From NCBI RefSeq assembly GCF_003946445.1, contig NZ_RHOF01000013.1, positions 1-64,000 of the forward strand: 64,000 bases of DNA, read 5' to 3'. Below the pieces are notes generated by a model that ran no database searches, was not told the DNA's origin, and was given only the letters and a program-made list of their open reading frames with translations. This document shows, piece by piece, positions 16,423 through 25,483 of the stretch. The translations under genes and the position numbers were made by a program. Origin of the DNA: Loigolactobacillus jiayinensis. GTDB taxonomy: Bacteria; Bacillota; Bacilli; Lactobacillales; Lactobacillaceae. Positions within the stretch are counted from its first letter, which is position 1, and each line of letters opens with the position of its first letter.

Positions 16423-16476
16423 ACATAAAAACACCGATAAAACAGTCAGAAAACTGTTTTATCGGTGTTTTTATGT
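16423..16476. terminator. Perfect 24-bp inverted repeat, bidirectional terminator
   Basis: Two 24-base arms (16423-16446 and 16453-16476) pair without mismatch around the loop CAGAAA; each outer side contains ACATAAAAACACC or its complement. The T/A-rich ends let it terminate transcripts from both directions, including the MFS/DUF4811 operon on the minus strand. Confidence 0.8.
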
Positions 16477-16570
16477 GCATATAATTCTACGTTAAAACTA
16501 CGAATCACTAATAACTGCCGATTAACTCCAATTAAGCCAACTAAACGTCTTTTGACACATGTTTTTTAAA

Positions 16571-17098
16571 CTATTTTTGTTGCATTTTAGCCGCGGCCGC
16601 TGTGTCCAAGAGCTGCCAGTTAGCTGGCAAATTGAATTGATATTGGCAGTTGGCTAATTGACCGTTTTCACCAGTTATGCTAAACAAGGCCTGCGCCAAC
16701 TTATTTTGATAAACCCAGCGTGTGGTGCGTACTTTTAACTGTGGTTGCTGAGCGTTGCGCTGCAGGCTAACACGGCTATCGGCTAGCGTAGTTTTTTGTA
16801 ATTTAGTTGCAGACGTTGTTCGATATAAATAGATCCGTTCGTTACCTGTCCCTAACTTGTGGTAGAGCAACAAACTTGTTCCAGGCGTGGCAACGCTACT
16901 TTTTAAGGTGTACGTTTGCGTTTGGCTGACCTTTTTCATACCCAAATAGTTATTGTCGTTGGCGGCGATCAAGCCGATACTAGCGACGATTGCGACTAAA
17001 CTGAGTGCGTTAATTATTTGCCGCCGCAAGCCGCGCTTTAAGAAAACCATACTGTAACTGAAAAGCAGAACTGTTAGCGTTAAAATAACAATGATCAT
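16571..17098 (-). CDS. DUF4811-like membrane protein paired with an MFS exporter
   Basis: 175-aa protein with two N-terminal membrane segments (about residues 1-20 and 28-46) and an external C-terminal domain. Proteins of this kind (DUF4811) occur in lactobacilli directly behind DHA2-type drug exporters, as here: its start overlaps the end of the exporter gene by 4 bases. A role as accessory subunit of the exporter is inferred from this coupling only. Confidence 0.65.
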   Translation of the reverse strand: MIIVILTLTVLLFSYSMVFLKRGLRRQIINALSLVAIVASIGLIAANDNNYLGMKKVSQTQTYTLKSSVATPGTSLLLYHKLGTGNERIYLYRTTSATKLQKTTLADSRVSLQRNAQQPQLKVRTTRWVYQNKLAQALFSITGENGQLANCQYQFNLPANWQLLDTAAAAKMQQK

Positions 17099-18570
17099 AC
17101 GTGCACCTCCTGTGACCGCTTAACGTCCGGTAACATGAAGGTTAGTACTAAGCCAATGGCGCAGAAAATCAATGAAACCAAGAAGGCAGCATGATAACCC
17201 GATAAAGTGGCGTTAATAAAATGCTGTTGGTATGCCAACGGTGCTTGTTTGAGCAGCGCTTTAGCCGGTGCTTGAGCATTCGTAACGTTGGTCAACACAC
17301 TGATTAAAATTGCTGTACCCATGGAGGCCGCCACCTGACGAGTGGTGTTATTAACGGCAGTTCCGTGACCAATCAAGTTTAACGGTAAAGCGTTCATCCC
17401 AGTAGTTGTCACTGGCATCGTGACCATGGAGATCCCAAACATGCGCATCGTGTACAAGGCCGTGATGTAGATGATTGGTGTCTTGGCAGTCATCGTGACG
17501 AAAAAGGCGGTACCAACGGTCAAAAGAATCATACCAGCAATGGATAGCCGTTTAGCCCCAATATGATCGAAGATACGACCGGTGATTGGGCTCATAATAC
17601 CCATCATAATTGCACTAGGTAATAAAATTAAGCCAGAATGAAAGGCCGATTCGCCACGAACTGTTTGAATGTATAATGGCAGTACCATTTCTGCACCCAT
17701 CATGGCCATATAAGCGACGGCAGTTAAAATTGCGGATAACGAAAAAGCTTTGACCCCAAAAACGCGTAGTTCCAATAGTGGCTTATCCATGTGTAGCTGG
17801 CGGTGTACAAATAAGACCACGAAAATTAAGCCAATTATCATTGGAACTAATACTTTTGGATCACCCCAACTAGCGGAGCCAACGGAAGAAAAGGCGTAAA
17901 GCAAACTACCAAAACCAATCGTTGACACGATAACTGAGGTAACATCCAGTGCTGATTTTTTGGTTGGCAGAACTTTGCGCATAGTGAACAGTGCCAGTAA
18001 GAAAACAGCACCATTGACGGGCAAAACAACCAAAAACAGCATCCGCCACGAATAGTTCAGTAAAATCCAACCGGATAATGTTGGCCCAATCGCCGGTGCT
18101 AAGCCAATGACGATACCGGCTAAGCCCATTGCGGTGCCGCGCTTTTCTGGTGGGAAGATCGAAAGCATAATGGTTTGGAAAACAGGCGCCGAAATACCGA
18201 CACCCATGGCTTCGATCAAACGACCAACCAGTAAGACAGAAAAACTATTGGCTAGATAGCAGACAAGCGTGCCGATCCAAAATAAGCCCATAGCGGTTAA
18301 ATAAAGATACTTAGAGTTAAAACGACTGAGCAGCCACGCAGACACAGGAATCATGATGCCCATTACTAACATGAAGCCAGTCGTCAACCACTGCACGGTG
18401 TCCGCGGTGATGTTGAAATGCCGCATTAGGGTTGGAAAAGCCGTGGTCAAAATGGTTTGCATAATAAAAGTCGAAAAAGTACCAACGAGCATGGTCACCA
18501 CAAGTAATAACCGATTATACGGTTTACCATTGGCGTCCACCACTTGTTGGTTAGAGGGTTGCTGTAGCAT
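17095..18570 (-). CDS. MFS multidrug efflux transporter, DHA2 (EmrB/QacA) type
   Basis: About 491 aa, 14 expected membrane helices. DHA2 features include TAFPTLMRHFNITADTVQW after TM1, the motif-C stretch GLAPAIGPTLSGWILLNYSW, and GIMSPITGRIFDHIGAK in the later loop. Exports drugs or other toxic amphiphiles using the proton gradient; the substrate is unknown. ATG at 18570 is chosen because AAAGGA lies about 9 bases upstream; the open frame to 18636 has no ribosome binding site. Operon with the DUF4811-like gene. No regulator gene is adjacent. Confidence 0.88.
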   Translation of the reverse strand: MLQQPSNQQVVDANGKPYNRLLLVVTMLVGTFSTFIMQTILTTAFPTLMRHFNITADTVQWLTTGFMLVMGIMIPVSAWLLSRFNSKYLYLTAMGLFWIGTLVCYLANSFSVLLVGRLIEAMGVGISAPVFQTIMLSIFPPEKRGTAMGLAGIVIGLAPAIGPTLSGWILLNYSWRMLFLVVLPVNGAVFLLALFTMRKVLPTKKSALDVTSVIVSTIGFGSLLYAFSSVGSASWGDPKVLVPMIIGLIFVVLFVHRQLHMDKPLLELRVFGVKAFSLSAILTAVAYMAMMGAEMVLPLYIQTVRGESAFHSGLILLPSAIMMGIMSPITGRIFDHIGAKRLSIAGMILLTVGTAFFVTMTAKTPIIYITALYTMRMFGISMVTMPVTTTGMNALPLNLIGHGTAVNNTTRQVAASMGTAILISVLTNVTNAQAPAKALLKQAPLAYQQHFINATLSGYHAAFLVSLIFCAIGLVLTFMLPDVKRSQEVHV

Positions 18571-18692
18571 ATTCTGATGTCCTTTCACAAAATAATAATC
18601 TATAATTAAAAGTATAGCACTTCTATCTAATGCCACGAAAATAATGAGCAGAAGGCCACTGTTGAATAGTGCAGCAAGCGTCAGTTAAATAA

Positions 18693-18721
18693 TTCGGCTT
18701 TTACAGCAAGAGGCGTATAAT
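18693..18721 (+). promoter_or_regulatory. Probable promoter of the cardiolipin synthase gene
   Basis: -35-like TTCGGC, a spacer of 17 bases and a perfect -10 TATAAT at 18716-18721, about 40 bases before the ATG. Confidence 0.45.
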
Positions 18722-18759
18722 GGAAAACATCCAATAACAATGATGAAGGGATGGATTAG

Positions 18760-20217
18760 ATGAGCTGGGTACAAATCATTGTTGACATAGTAGTCACTTT
18801 GAACGCATTTTTAGCAATTATTACTGTTTTTCGACAGCATCGTGATATTTCAACGACTTGGGCGTGGCTATTAGTTCTAGTGTTGTTGCCAATTTTTGGT
18901 TTTTTACTCTATATTTTCTTAGGCCGGGGTATGGGCCGCGAGAAGCTATTTACGATAGAACACCAGGATCGTACTGGGCTGGAGGAATTGGTGGCAATGC
19001 AGAAACACGATGATGTTGAATTTAAAACACCATTATCAGAAAAAATCACCGCTAACGCAACCGGGATGGTGCGCTTATTTGAAAATACTGATAACGCACC
19101 ATTAACTAAGCGTAATCAGGTCGAAATTTTCACTGACGGTGAGAAAAAGTTTGCGGCGTTATTTGCTGATATTCGCCGCGCTAAACATAGTATACATATT
19201 GAGTACTATACGATTTATAGTGATAAAATTGGGCAGCAGTTATTAGATTTATTGGAAGAAAAAGCTGGCCAAGGAGTTGAAGTTCGCGTTTTATATGATG
19301 CGTTTGGATCGCATGGCACTACTAGCAAGTGGTTTCGCCATTTGACGGAACTTGGCGGGCATGCGGCAACTTTTATCACCTCACATAATTCAATTACGAA
19401 AACACGCTTGAATTACCATTGTCATCGTAAAATTGTGGTTATTGATGGTAAAGTTGGCTACACTGGCGGCTTCAATGTGGGCGATCAATATCTTGGACGA
19501 ATGCCCAAATTTGGATATTGGCGGGATACCCATTTGCGCATCATCGGCAACGGTGTTTTAGCATTACAAACGCGCTTCATCATGGATTGGAACGTTTCAG
19601 CCAGCACTGCGCAACATGTGCAGTACAAGTTGGATTATTTTCCTAAACCAGTAGCACCGAAAAACGCTAGTACAGCCTTGCAGATTGTGACGTCAGGGCC
19701 AACTTCTGACCGTGAACAAGTTAAGGCCGGGTATATCAAAATGATCTCGTTGGCTAAGAAAAGCATTTGGTTACAATCACCATACCTAGTGCCAGATGAA
19801 AGTGTGCTTTCAGCGTTGACCATTGCTGCTCAGTCCGGAATTGATGTCCGAATTATGATTCCAAATATGCCTGATCATCCGTTTATTTACCGAGCAACGC
19901 AATATTATGCCCAAATTCTTTTTGCTGCAGGTGTGAAAATCTATATCTATGAAAAAGGGTTTCTCCATGCCAAAACAGCCGTGATGGACGGCAAAATCTC
20001 CAGTGTTGGTTCAGCTAACCAAGATATTCGTAGTTACAAATTGAATTTTGAAGTCAATGCTTTTATGTACGATATCAAGATAGCCAAGCAATTAGCCCGA
20101 ATTTTTACTGCTGATATGGATGATTGTCGCTTGCTAACTCAAAAAGAAATCGACAATCAGTCTTACTGGCTAATTATTAAACAACGATTCTCACGCTTGT
20201 TGTCGCCGATATTGTAA
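18760..20217 (+). CDS. cls: Cardiolipin synthase
   Basis: 485-aa membrane-bound phospholipase-D-family enzyme that joins two phosphatidylglycerols into cardiolipin. Two N-terminal membrane segments (residues about 3-22 and 32-53) are followed by two PLD domains with HKD motifs: HRKIVVIDGKVGYTGGFN and HAKTAVMDGKISSVGSAN. Length and layout match ClsA-type enzymes of Bacillota. It has its own promoter and terminator. Confidence 0.93.
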   Translation: MSWVQIIVDIVVTLNAFLAIITVFRQHRDISTTWAWLLVLVLLPIFGFLLYIFLGRGMGREKLFTIEHQDRTGLEELVAMQKHDDVEFKTPLSEKITANATGMVRLFENTDNAPLTKRNQVEIFTDGEKKFAALFADIRRAKHSIHIEYYTIYSDKIGQQLLDLLEEKAGQGVEVRVLYDAFGSHGTTSKWFRHLTELGGHAATFITSHNSITKTRLNYHCHRKIVVIDGKVGYTGGFNVGDQYLGRMPKFGYWRDTHLRIIGNGVLALQTRFIMDWNVSASTAQHVQYKLDYFPKPVAPKNASTALQIVTSGPTSDREQVKAGYIKMISLAKKSIWLQSPYLVPDESVLSALTIAAQSGIDVRIMIPNMPDHPFIYRATQYYAQILFAAGVKIYIYEKGFLHAKTAVMDGKISSVGSANQDIRSYKLNFEVNAFMYDIKIAKQLARIFTADMDDCRLLTQKEIDNQSYWLIIKQRFSRLLSPIL

Positions 20218-20241
20218 AAGTCGCCTAGTGCGGCTTTTTTT
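20216..20241 (+). terminator. Terminator of cls
   Basis: Short hairpin AGTCGC-N5-GCGGCT followed by seven T, immediately after the cls stop codon. Confidence 0.75.
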
Positions 20242-20307
20242 GTATTTGCAGCTCCACGACACCAATGATACTATTTAGCTAATAACGATTAACAGGGAGT
20301 GAGTAGG

Positions 20308-20946
20308 GTGACTGAATTTTATTTTATCCGCCATGGCGTCACACCGCTAAATCAGCAGCACCGCTTTTGTGGTAGCGGGATTGATACGCCATTAGCGCCA
20401 GTTGGTATTGCGGGGGCACGGCAGGCTGGACGTTTTTTACAGGATGTAACTTTTGCACACGCTTATACATCACCGTTGCAGCGGGCGCAAGCGACGTTGG
20501 AAAATGTCTTAGCGATGAACCAAATGGCGCAAGTACCAATCAGCATTTTGCCGGATCTGCGTGAAATTAATCTAGGTGATTGGGATGGCGATGTGCTGGC
20601 TGATCATAAAGATGAAGTACAGTGTCAGTATTATTTCAACCAGCCAGAACGGTTTGATGCCACAATTGTGCATGCAGAAAGTTACGCTGATTTAGAAAAA
20701 CGTGGTCGCCGCGCGCTACTGCAAATTTTTCAGGAAAATCCTGCTGGTAATGTCCTGATTGCTAGTCATGGGGTCTTATTGATGACGCTACTGCAACGAG
20801 TGCTAGGTGTACCCGTTAGCGAAATTCGTCGTCACGGAGTGCTAGATAATACAAGTGTGACCCAATTAAATAGTACGGACGGCACTCATTTTACCAAGAA
20901 AATGTGGAACGAAACTAGCTTTCTACAATCAACAAAAGGAGCATAA
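20308..20946 (+). CDS. Histidine phosphatase (phosphoglycerate-mutase-like) family protein
   Basis: About 212 aa. The N-terminal FYFIRHGVTPLNQQHRFCG carries the catalytic RHG, and a second histidine is in ASHGVLL. Similar proteins are annotated as phosphoglycerate mutase 2, alpha-ribazole phosphatase or broad phosphatases; the substrate cannot be told from sequence. GTG at 20308 is preferred to GTG at 20299 because GGGAG is 8 bases upstream and the extra residues are outside the family fold. Followed 2 bases later by a HAD phosphatase gene, likely co-transcribed. Confidence 0.82.
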   Translation: MTEFYFIRHGVTPLNQQHRFCGSGIDTPLAPVGIAGARQAGRFLQDVTFAHAYTSPLQRAQATLENVLAMNQMAQVPISILPDLREINLGDWDGDVLADHKDEVQCQYYFNQPERFDATIVHAESYADLEKRGRRALLQIFQENPAGNVLIASHGVLLMTLLQRVLGVPVSEIRRHGVLDNTSVTQLNSTDGTHFTKKMWNETSFLQSTKGA

Positions 20947-20948
20947 CA

Positions 20949-21764
20949 GTGATAAAAATTATAGCAATCGATATCGATAAGACGTTACTGACCTCGCAAA
21001 ATGAGTTAGCACCAGCAACAGTTAAAGCCATCAATGCTGCTACAGCACAAGGTATCAAGGTGGTGTTGAGTACAGGGCGGCCGTTGATTGGGGTCACTGA
21101 CTATTTACAACAACTCGGCTTGGACCAGCAAGCAACTGAATATGTGATTACGTTTAATGGCGCAGTGGTGGCGACAACGGCTGGCAAAGTGTTGGCTGAA
21201 GAAGCGTTGAGTTACGCGGATTATACTGAGCTAGAGGCATTAGCACGCCGCGTTAATTTACATTTTCAAATTGAAAATAACGAACATTTATACACGGCTA
21301 ATCGAGATATTGGTGAATATTCGGTTTACGAGTCCAGCTTGGTTCATATTCCGTTATCGTACCGGACACCGGAAGAAATGCGGACTATCGAGATGCCAAA
21401 AGGGATGTACATTGATCAGCCAGATTTACTGACGGCGGCGTTAGAACAGCAGGCCGCTGAGTTTGCACCTTATCAACAACGGTTCAATTTTATGCGCAGC
21501 GCACCATTTTTCCTTGAAGTCACGCGTAAGACCGTTAACAAAGGTAGTGCGGTGGCTAAATTAGCGGAACAACTGGGCTTAACGGCGGCTAATGTGATGG
21601 CAATCGGTGATCAAGGCAATGATCTAAGTATGATCGAGTACGCTGGTACCGGTGTGGCAATGGGTAATGCGATTGCTAGCGTGAAGGCCGCCGCGCAACA
21701 CGTGACGACTGATAACGACCACGATGGTGTGGCCCAAGCAATTACTGAGTTAGCGTTAAACTAG
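20949..21764 (+). CDS. Cof-type HAD-IIB phosphatase
   Basis: 271-aa cytoplasmic sugar-phosphate or nucleotide phosphatase of the Cof/YidA class. Motif I is IDIDKTLLTS with the nucleophilic aspartate, motif II is the LSTGRP stretch, and motif III/IV is MAIGDQGNDLSMIEYAG. Starts with GTG, with AAGGAG about 7 bases before. In an operon with the preceding histidine phosphatase. Specific substrate unknown. Confidence 0.88.
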   Translation: MIKIIAIDIDKTLLTSQNELAPATVKAINAATAQGIKVVLSTGRPLIGVTDYLQQLGLDQQATEYVITFNGAVVATTAGKVLAEEALSYADYTELEALARRVNLHFQIENNEHLYTANRDIGEYSVYESSLVHIPLSYRTPEEMRTIEMPKGMYIDQPDLLTAALEQQAAEFAPYQQRFNFMRSAPFFLEVTRKTVNKGSAVAKLAEQLGLTAANVMAIGDQGNDLSMIEYAGTGVAMGNAIASVKAAAQHVTTDNDHDGVAQAITELALN

Positions 21765-21797
21765 CGTGCGTACGTTAGAATTGATGCACCTGTTTTA

Positions 21798-21856
21798 AGA
21801 GCGTAATCAAATAGCCAGCAAGTAGGCTCTGCTGGCTAAACGATTACGCTTTTTTT
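21798..21856. terminator. Terminator shared by convergent genes
   Basis: Arms AGCGTAATC and GATTACGCT enclose an inner pair AGCCAGCA/TGCTGGCT and are followed by seven T. The right arm contains the stop codon of the minus-strand glycosyltransferase. Confidence 0.8.
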
Positions 21857-22716
21857 GCGTTACGCTGCGGGCGCTGATTAAAAGCCTTCAGCTTTAATTT
21901 GCGGACTAGTGGTTGATAGGCGTTAAAGGCTGCCGCCGCAGGGTGGTGGTCAGTAGGATTCCATGGTTTACGATAGCCAGAATAGTGCAGTAAAACTGGG
22001 TTCTGGCGCGCGGCCTCATTGCGGCGTTCTTCTGTTGGATCGGAATGCTGCTGTTCCCGCCAAAGGAGGCGCGATTGTGCGTTGTATTTAGGGTGTAACG
22101 GTAGCCAGCGATCAGCTAAAATAGCGTTTAGTGCATCTTGATCGTGGTAACGCAAACGATCGGTGTTTTCCGCGATAAATGTTTTGGTTTGCTGGGAGAT
22201 TTTTGCTTGGCGCCAGTGGGACATATCGATCAGCATTAAGCCGGAATTGAAGTAGCGCTTATTTTGGTGGGGCACGTGCATTTTATCTAAGCGTGCTTCC
22301 ACATAGCCAGCGTCTTCCACCGCACCAATAATATTTCCCTGCAGATCTTGTTGCCACAACGGGCGCAGGTCACCATGACAAACCATGTCACAGTCTAAAT
22401 ACAGCAGGCGCTGCTGTTCACGCAGTGTTTCCGGTAAATCGATGCGATAATAGGCCGCTTGGATGATTCGTGCGTTGGTGGCCGCTTTGGCATAGCCAGC
22501 CGGATCAATGCGTAAAAAGGTGATGCGTAGGCAGTTGCCGTACTGTTGACACAATACATTTAAATAGTGATAATCAAGCGGTTCTAAACCGTCGTCGATG
22601 ATAAAAAATTCAAAATCAGCTGCCGAATTTTGTTCCAGAATCGAAATATAAAGTGTCAATAACGGTGTGCAAAACTCATGGTTTGAAGTTGAAGCAATTT
22701 TGATTGAGTCCGGCAT
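21844..22716 (-). CDS. Glycosyltransferase family 8 protein
   Basis: 290-aa retaining glycosyltransferase with a GT-A fold. The metal-binding DxD is in LLYLDCDMVCHGDL, preceded by FFIIDDG and followed by RYFNSGLMLIDMSHW, all typical of GT8 (LgtC/GspA-like). It would transfer a sugar (UDP-Glc or UDP-Gal) onto a cell-surface or protein acceptor. The C-terminus is strongly basic. A CCTTCC-type ribosome binding site precedes the ATG. Stands alone upstream of no obvious polysaccharide cluster. Confidence 0.85.
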   Translation of the reverse strand: MPDSIKIASTSNHEFCTPLLTLYISILEQNSAADFEFFIIDDGLEPLDYHYLNVLCQQYGNCLRITFLRIDPAGYAKAATNARIIQAAYYRIDLPETLREQQRLLYLDCDMVCHGDLRPLWQQDLQGNIIGAVEDAGYVEARLDKMHVPHQNKRYFNSGLMLIDMSHWRQAKISQQTKTFIAENTDRLRYHDQDALNAILADRWLPLHPKYNAQSRLLWREQQHSDPTEERRNEAARQNPVLLHYSGYRKPWNPTDHHPAAAAFNAYQPLVRKLKLKAFNQRPQRNAKKA

Positions 22717-22807
22717 GACTAGCCATCCCCTTCCTTTAGTAAGTGAGTGGCGTTAGTTCTTACGCAAACACACGTTCTCTAAAGCTGTTCCTATGGTAGA
22801 CTAAAAC

Positions 22808-25123
22808 TTATAGTAAATAAACAATTTCATATAAGAAGGTAGCTAGGTCTTGATCAGTCAACGTATTCAAGAAGCTAATGAACTGAATTTTCGTGTCAGC
22901 GGCCAAGAATTTTTGCCAAATTAGTTCCTTGGTGTCAAAGTCGATTTGCGCACGGCGAAGTTTATCAAATAAACGCTCAACAATTTTGTCGCGTTGCGGC
23001 GCCAATTCCATCCGCTCAAAGGTAACACCAAAGTCGGCACATTGATTTTGGACAAAAATAAGTCGATTGTTGTGGCTAGTCGTGCAAGCCTTAGCCGTGG
23101 TATCAACGTTGATTTTACATGGCGTCACGCCGACGAATTCTAATTGAAAAATCCGTTTTTTGGGTAAAATATTATCCGGATCAGCTACTTTGATTGTGAA
23201 ACGGCGTTGTTGCCAACTCCAATTAAAGGTAGTGACGGCGGTGTGCTCATCTTCATGTTCATACAGGCAATATTCATTATCAGCACCGGGATAGATTTTG
23301 ACAGCCAGTGTCTTGGGCAAGTGCATGACGTCATCAAGTGGATGTGGATTCAGCGGGATAATGCCACCGGCACGGACGAAAACGGGATAACGATGATTGT
23401 CACGGAATACATTTAAGGTAACATTGCCTTCATAGCGTAGGCCAGTAAAGAAGTCGAACCATTGACCTTCGGGAAACCAAACAATAACGCGCGATTGATC
23501 TAGCCGTGTGATTTTTGGCTTGACGATTGGTGCCACCAGTAATTCAGAGCCAAACATGGCCTGATTGCGCTGCTCATAGGCAGTGGCTTCGTCATGGCCG
23601 TAATACATTGGCCGTACTAATGGCGTCCCGAACGTATGGGTTTCATAGTTAGCAGAATCTAAATAGGGCACCAATTCATGACGCAAACGTAAAAATTTGC
23701 GCATAATTTCGCCGATTTCTTGATTGTAGTTTTGTGGTTCCTTACCGCCAAATGAGTTACTGCTGGAATGTAGGCGCATGATGGGACTGAAAACACCAAA
23801 CTGGAGCCAACGTAATGCCAACTCATCATCACGCACCCCATGCATATGGCCACCAATATCGTGGCTCCACCAGGTATAGCCGATGTTGGTAGCGGTGGCG
23901 GTAAAGTGTGGTTGAAACGCCAATGAATTCCAAGTGACGATAGTATCGCCAGAAAAACCAACTGGGTAGCGGTGACTACCCAATCCCGCATAGCGTGATA
24001 AGATCAACCCCTCGCCGTTGCGCTCACGGCTGTCTTTAAAGTGGTAATGATTTAACAGCCATAGTGGATCAACTTGTTGTTCTGTAAAGTTGGTGCCTTG
24101 TTGCCAATCGATCCACCAAAAGTCCACGCCCATTTTTTCTAATGGGTGGTGCACATCGGTAAAGTAGCTTTTGCGAAAGACATCATCATGCAGGTTAAAT
24201 AGTGCCGGTTCTTCAGCTTTAGTATCTAGTTGTAAACGTTCTGCCACTGCCGGGTAGGCGTCTTCAAAGGCACGAATACCATCGGCTGGATGCAAATTTA
24301 GTGTGACTTTTTTTCCGTGTTCATGTAGCCATTGTAGCAAGCGCTCGGGGTGCGGAAATAATTTACGGTTCCAGGTGTAGCCAGTCCAACCACTGCCAAA
24401 ACGATGCGGCACGCGGGTCAAATGCCAATCAATATCAAGGACGGCGATTGAAAAGGGGACACCATTGCGATCAAAATCTTGAAACAGCTTTTGATACTCT
24501 GCTTGAGTGTAGGCATGGTAACGACTCCACCAATTGCCTAAAGCATAACGAGGCAGTAGTGGCGGAAAGCCGGTCAGCTTGTAATAATCACGTAAACAAG
24601 CAAAAAAATCATGGCCGTACGCCAAATAATACCAATCGTCACCAGCGGCCGTTCGTGGTCGGAGTAAATCATTTTCGATAATAAAGGAGTGACTATCATT
24701 GATCACCGAATAGCCATTACGACTCATTAAGCCTTCTTCCAGCGGGACAGCGCCATCTGCACGATCTAATGTGCGGACAGTCCCTTTTAAGGTTTCCACC
24801 GGTTGGCCAAAATTCCAGCGATTATTATAGGAAGAGTAACCGTATTTTGTATCGATATACAATGAATCAGCTGTTAACGGGCCGCCTTCGTAATAGAGGT
24901 GAAAATAGTCAGTGACAATCTCCAACTCGTGTTGATTGCGCTGACGAAAAACTTTAAATTCAGGATCGCCAAGATCGCGATTTTGAACAATTTGGGTCAA
25001 ATGATTCTCGAAGTGTTCATTGGCGCTATACTCTAAGCGCACCATCCGCGACGTTAAAACCGTAAACCGATAGTTCTTTCCAGTAATAATATTGTCTGGC
25101 TGGCCTAGTTGCTGTTGTGTCAT
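22808..25123 (-). CDS. Glycoside hydrolase family 31 alpha-glucosidase
   Basis: 771-aa cytoplasmic enzyme of GH31 (alpha-glucosidase/alpha-xylosidase group). An N-terminal beta-sandwich (to about residue 180) is followed by a TIM barrel. The nucleophile is D339 in FWWIDWQQG, and the acid/base is D393 in GFSGDTIVTW. Barrel strands with LDIDWH and WWSHDIGGHMHG are also recognisable. A beta-rich domain and a helical extension follow from about residue 600 to the end (last helix LATFLYEIVYLL). No signal peptide. GGAGG lies upstream of the ATG. It is not next to a sugar transporter, so the substrate is unclear; isomaltose- or nigerose-type sugars are possible. Confidence 0.88.
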   Translation of the reverse strand: MTQQQLGQPDNIITGKNYRFTVLTSRMVRLEYSANEHFENHLTQIVQNRDLGDPEFKVFRQRNQHELEIVTDYFHLYYEGGPLTADSLYIDTKYGYSSYNNRWNFGQPVETLKGTVRTLDRADGAVPLEEGLMSRNGYSVINDSHSFIIENDLLRPRTAAGDDWYYLAYGHDFFACLRDYYKLTGFPPLLPRYALGNWWSRYHAYTQAEYQKLFQDFDRNGVPFSIAVLDIDWHLTRVPHRFGSGWTGYTWNRKLFPHPERLLQWLHEHGKKVTLNLHPADGIRAFEDAYPAVAERLQLDTKAEEPALFNLHDDVFRKSYFTDVHHPLEKMGVDFWWIDWQQGTNFTEQQVDPLWLLNHYHFKDSRERNGEGLILSRYAGLGSHRYPVGFSGDTIVTWNSLAFQPHFTATATNIGYTWWSHDIGGHMHGVRDDELALRWLQFGVFSPIMRLHSSSNSFGGKEPQNYNQEIGEIMRKFLRLRHELVPYLDSANYETHTFGTPLVRPMYYGHDEATAYEQRNQAMFGSELLVAPIVKPKITRLDQSRVIVWFPEGQWFDFFTGLRYEGNVTLNVFRDNHRYPVFVRAGGIIPLNPHPLDDVMHLPKTLAVKIYPGADNEYCLYEHEDEHTAVTTFNWSWQQRRFTIKVADPDNILPKKRIFQLEFVGVTPCKINVDTTAKACTTSHNNRLIFVQNQCADFGVTFERMELAPQRDKIVERLFDKLRRAQIDFDTKELIWQKFLAADTKIQFISFLNTLTDQDLATFLYEIVYLL

Positions 25124-25483
25124 GATAAAATTCCTCCAGTCAGTTGAATTAGGGGCATCCTACTTATTTCCACCTTAAAGCGCCAACGCAAGGCATGCAA
25201 GAAATGTGCGTGAAACAGATCGGCAATGTCATATAGTTGGTGATCAGGCGATTGATAGCGCAATACATTGAAATGCAAATGGCAAATGGCAAATTCCGTA
25301 AATATTTTAGCGTATTATTGATTTGCTGGAAAACGTGAGATAGCTTATAATGTAAGTGGATACATTTTATAAAAGATGGGCAAAGTGCCTGCTACATTTG
25401 ATAGACGCTACTTGATTTGATGCGTTAACGAACGGAGCAGTTAGCAAGGTTAACTGCATGTTAATAGGAAGGTGGTTAGGATA
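25124..25483 (+). promoter_or_regulatory. Long upstream region of cydABCD
   Basis: This 360-base gap carries a strong promoter (listed separately), a short tandem repeat GGCAAAT (25274-25294), an imperfect inverted repeat TTATAATGTA...TACATTTTATAA overlapping and following the -10 (25345-25372), and a leader hairpin GCAGTTA-N7-TAACTGC (25437-25457) just before the ribosome binding site. No canonical Rex site was found. No gene is seen. Confidence 0.5.
25323..25351 (+). promoter_or_regulatory. Promoter of the cydABCD operon
   Basis: -35 TTGCTG, a spacer of 17 bases and a perfect -10 TATAAT (25346-25351). The leader to the cydA start is about 125 bases. Confidence 0.65.

Noticed and set aside
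23659-23991. A 110-aa frame in the GH31 gene, same strand but another frame
   Set aside because: The GH31 frame is unbroken and carries the catalytic residues, so this is not evidence of a frameshift.
25324-25372. Rex operator for the cyd operon
   Set aside because: The inverted repeat near the -10 lacks the TTGTGA/TCACAA arms expected for Rex.
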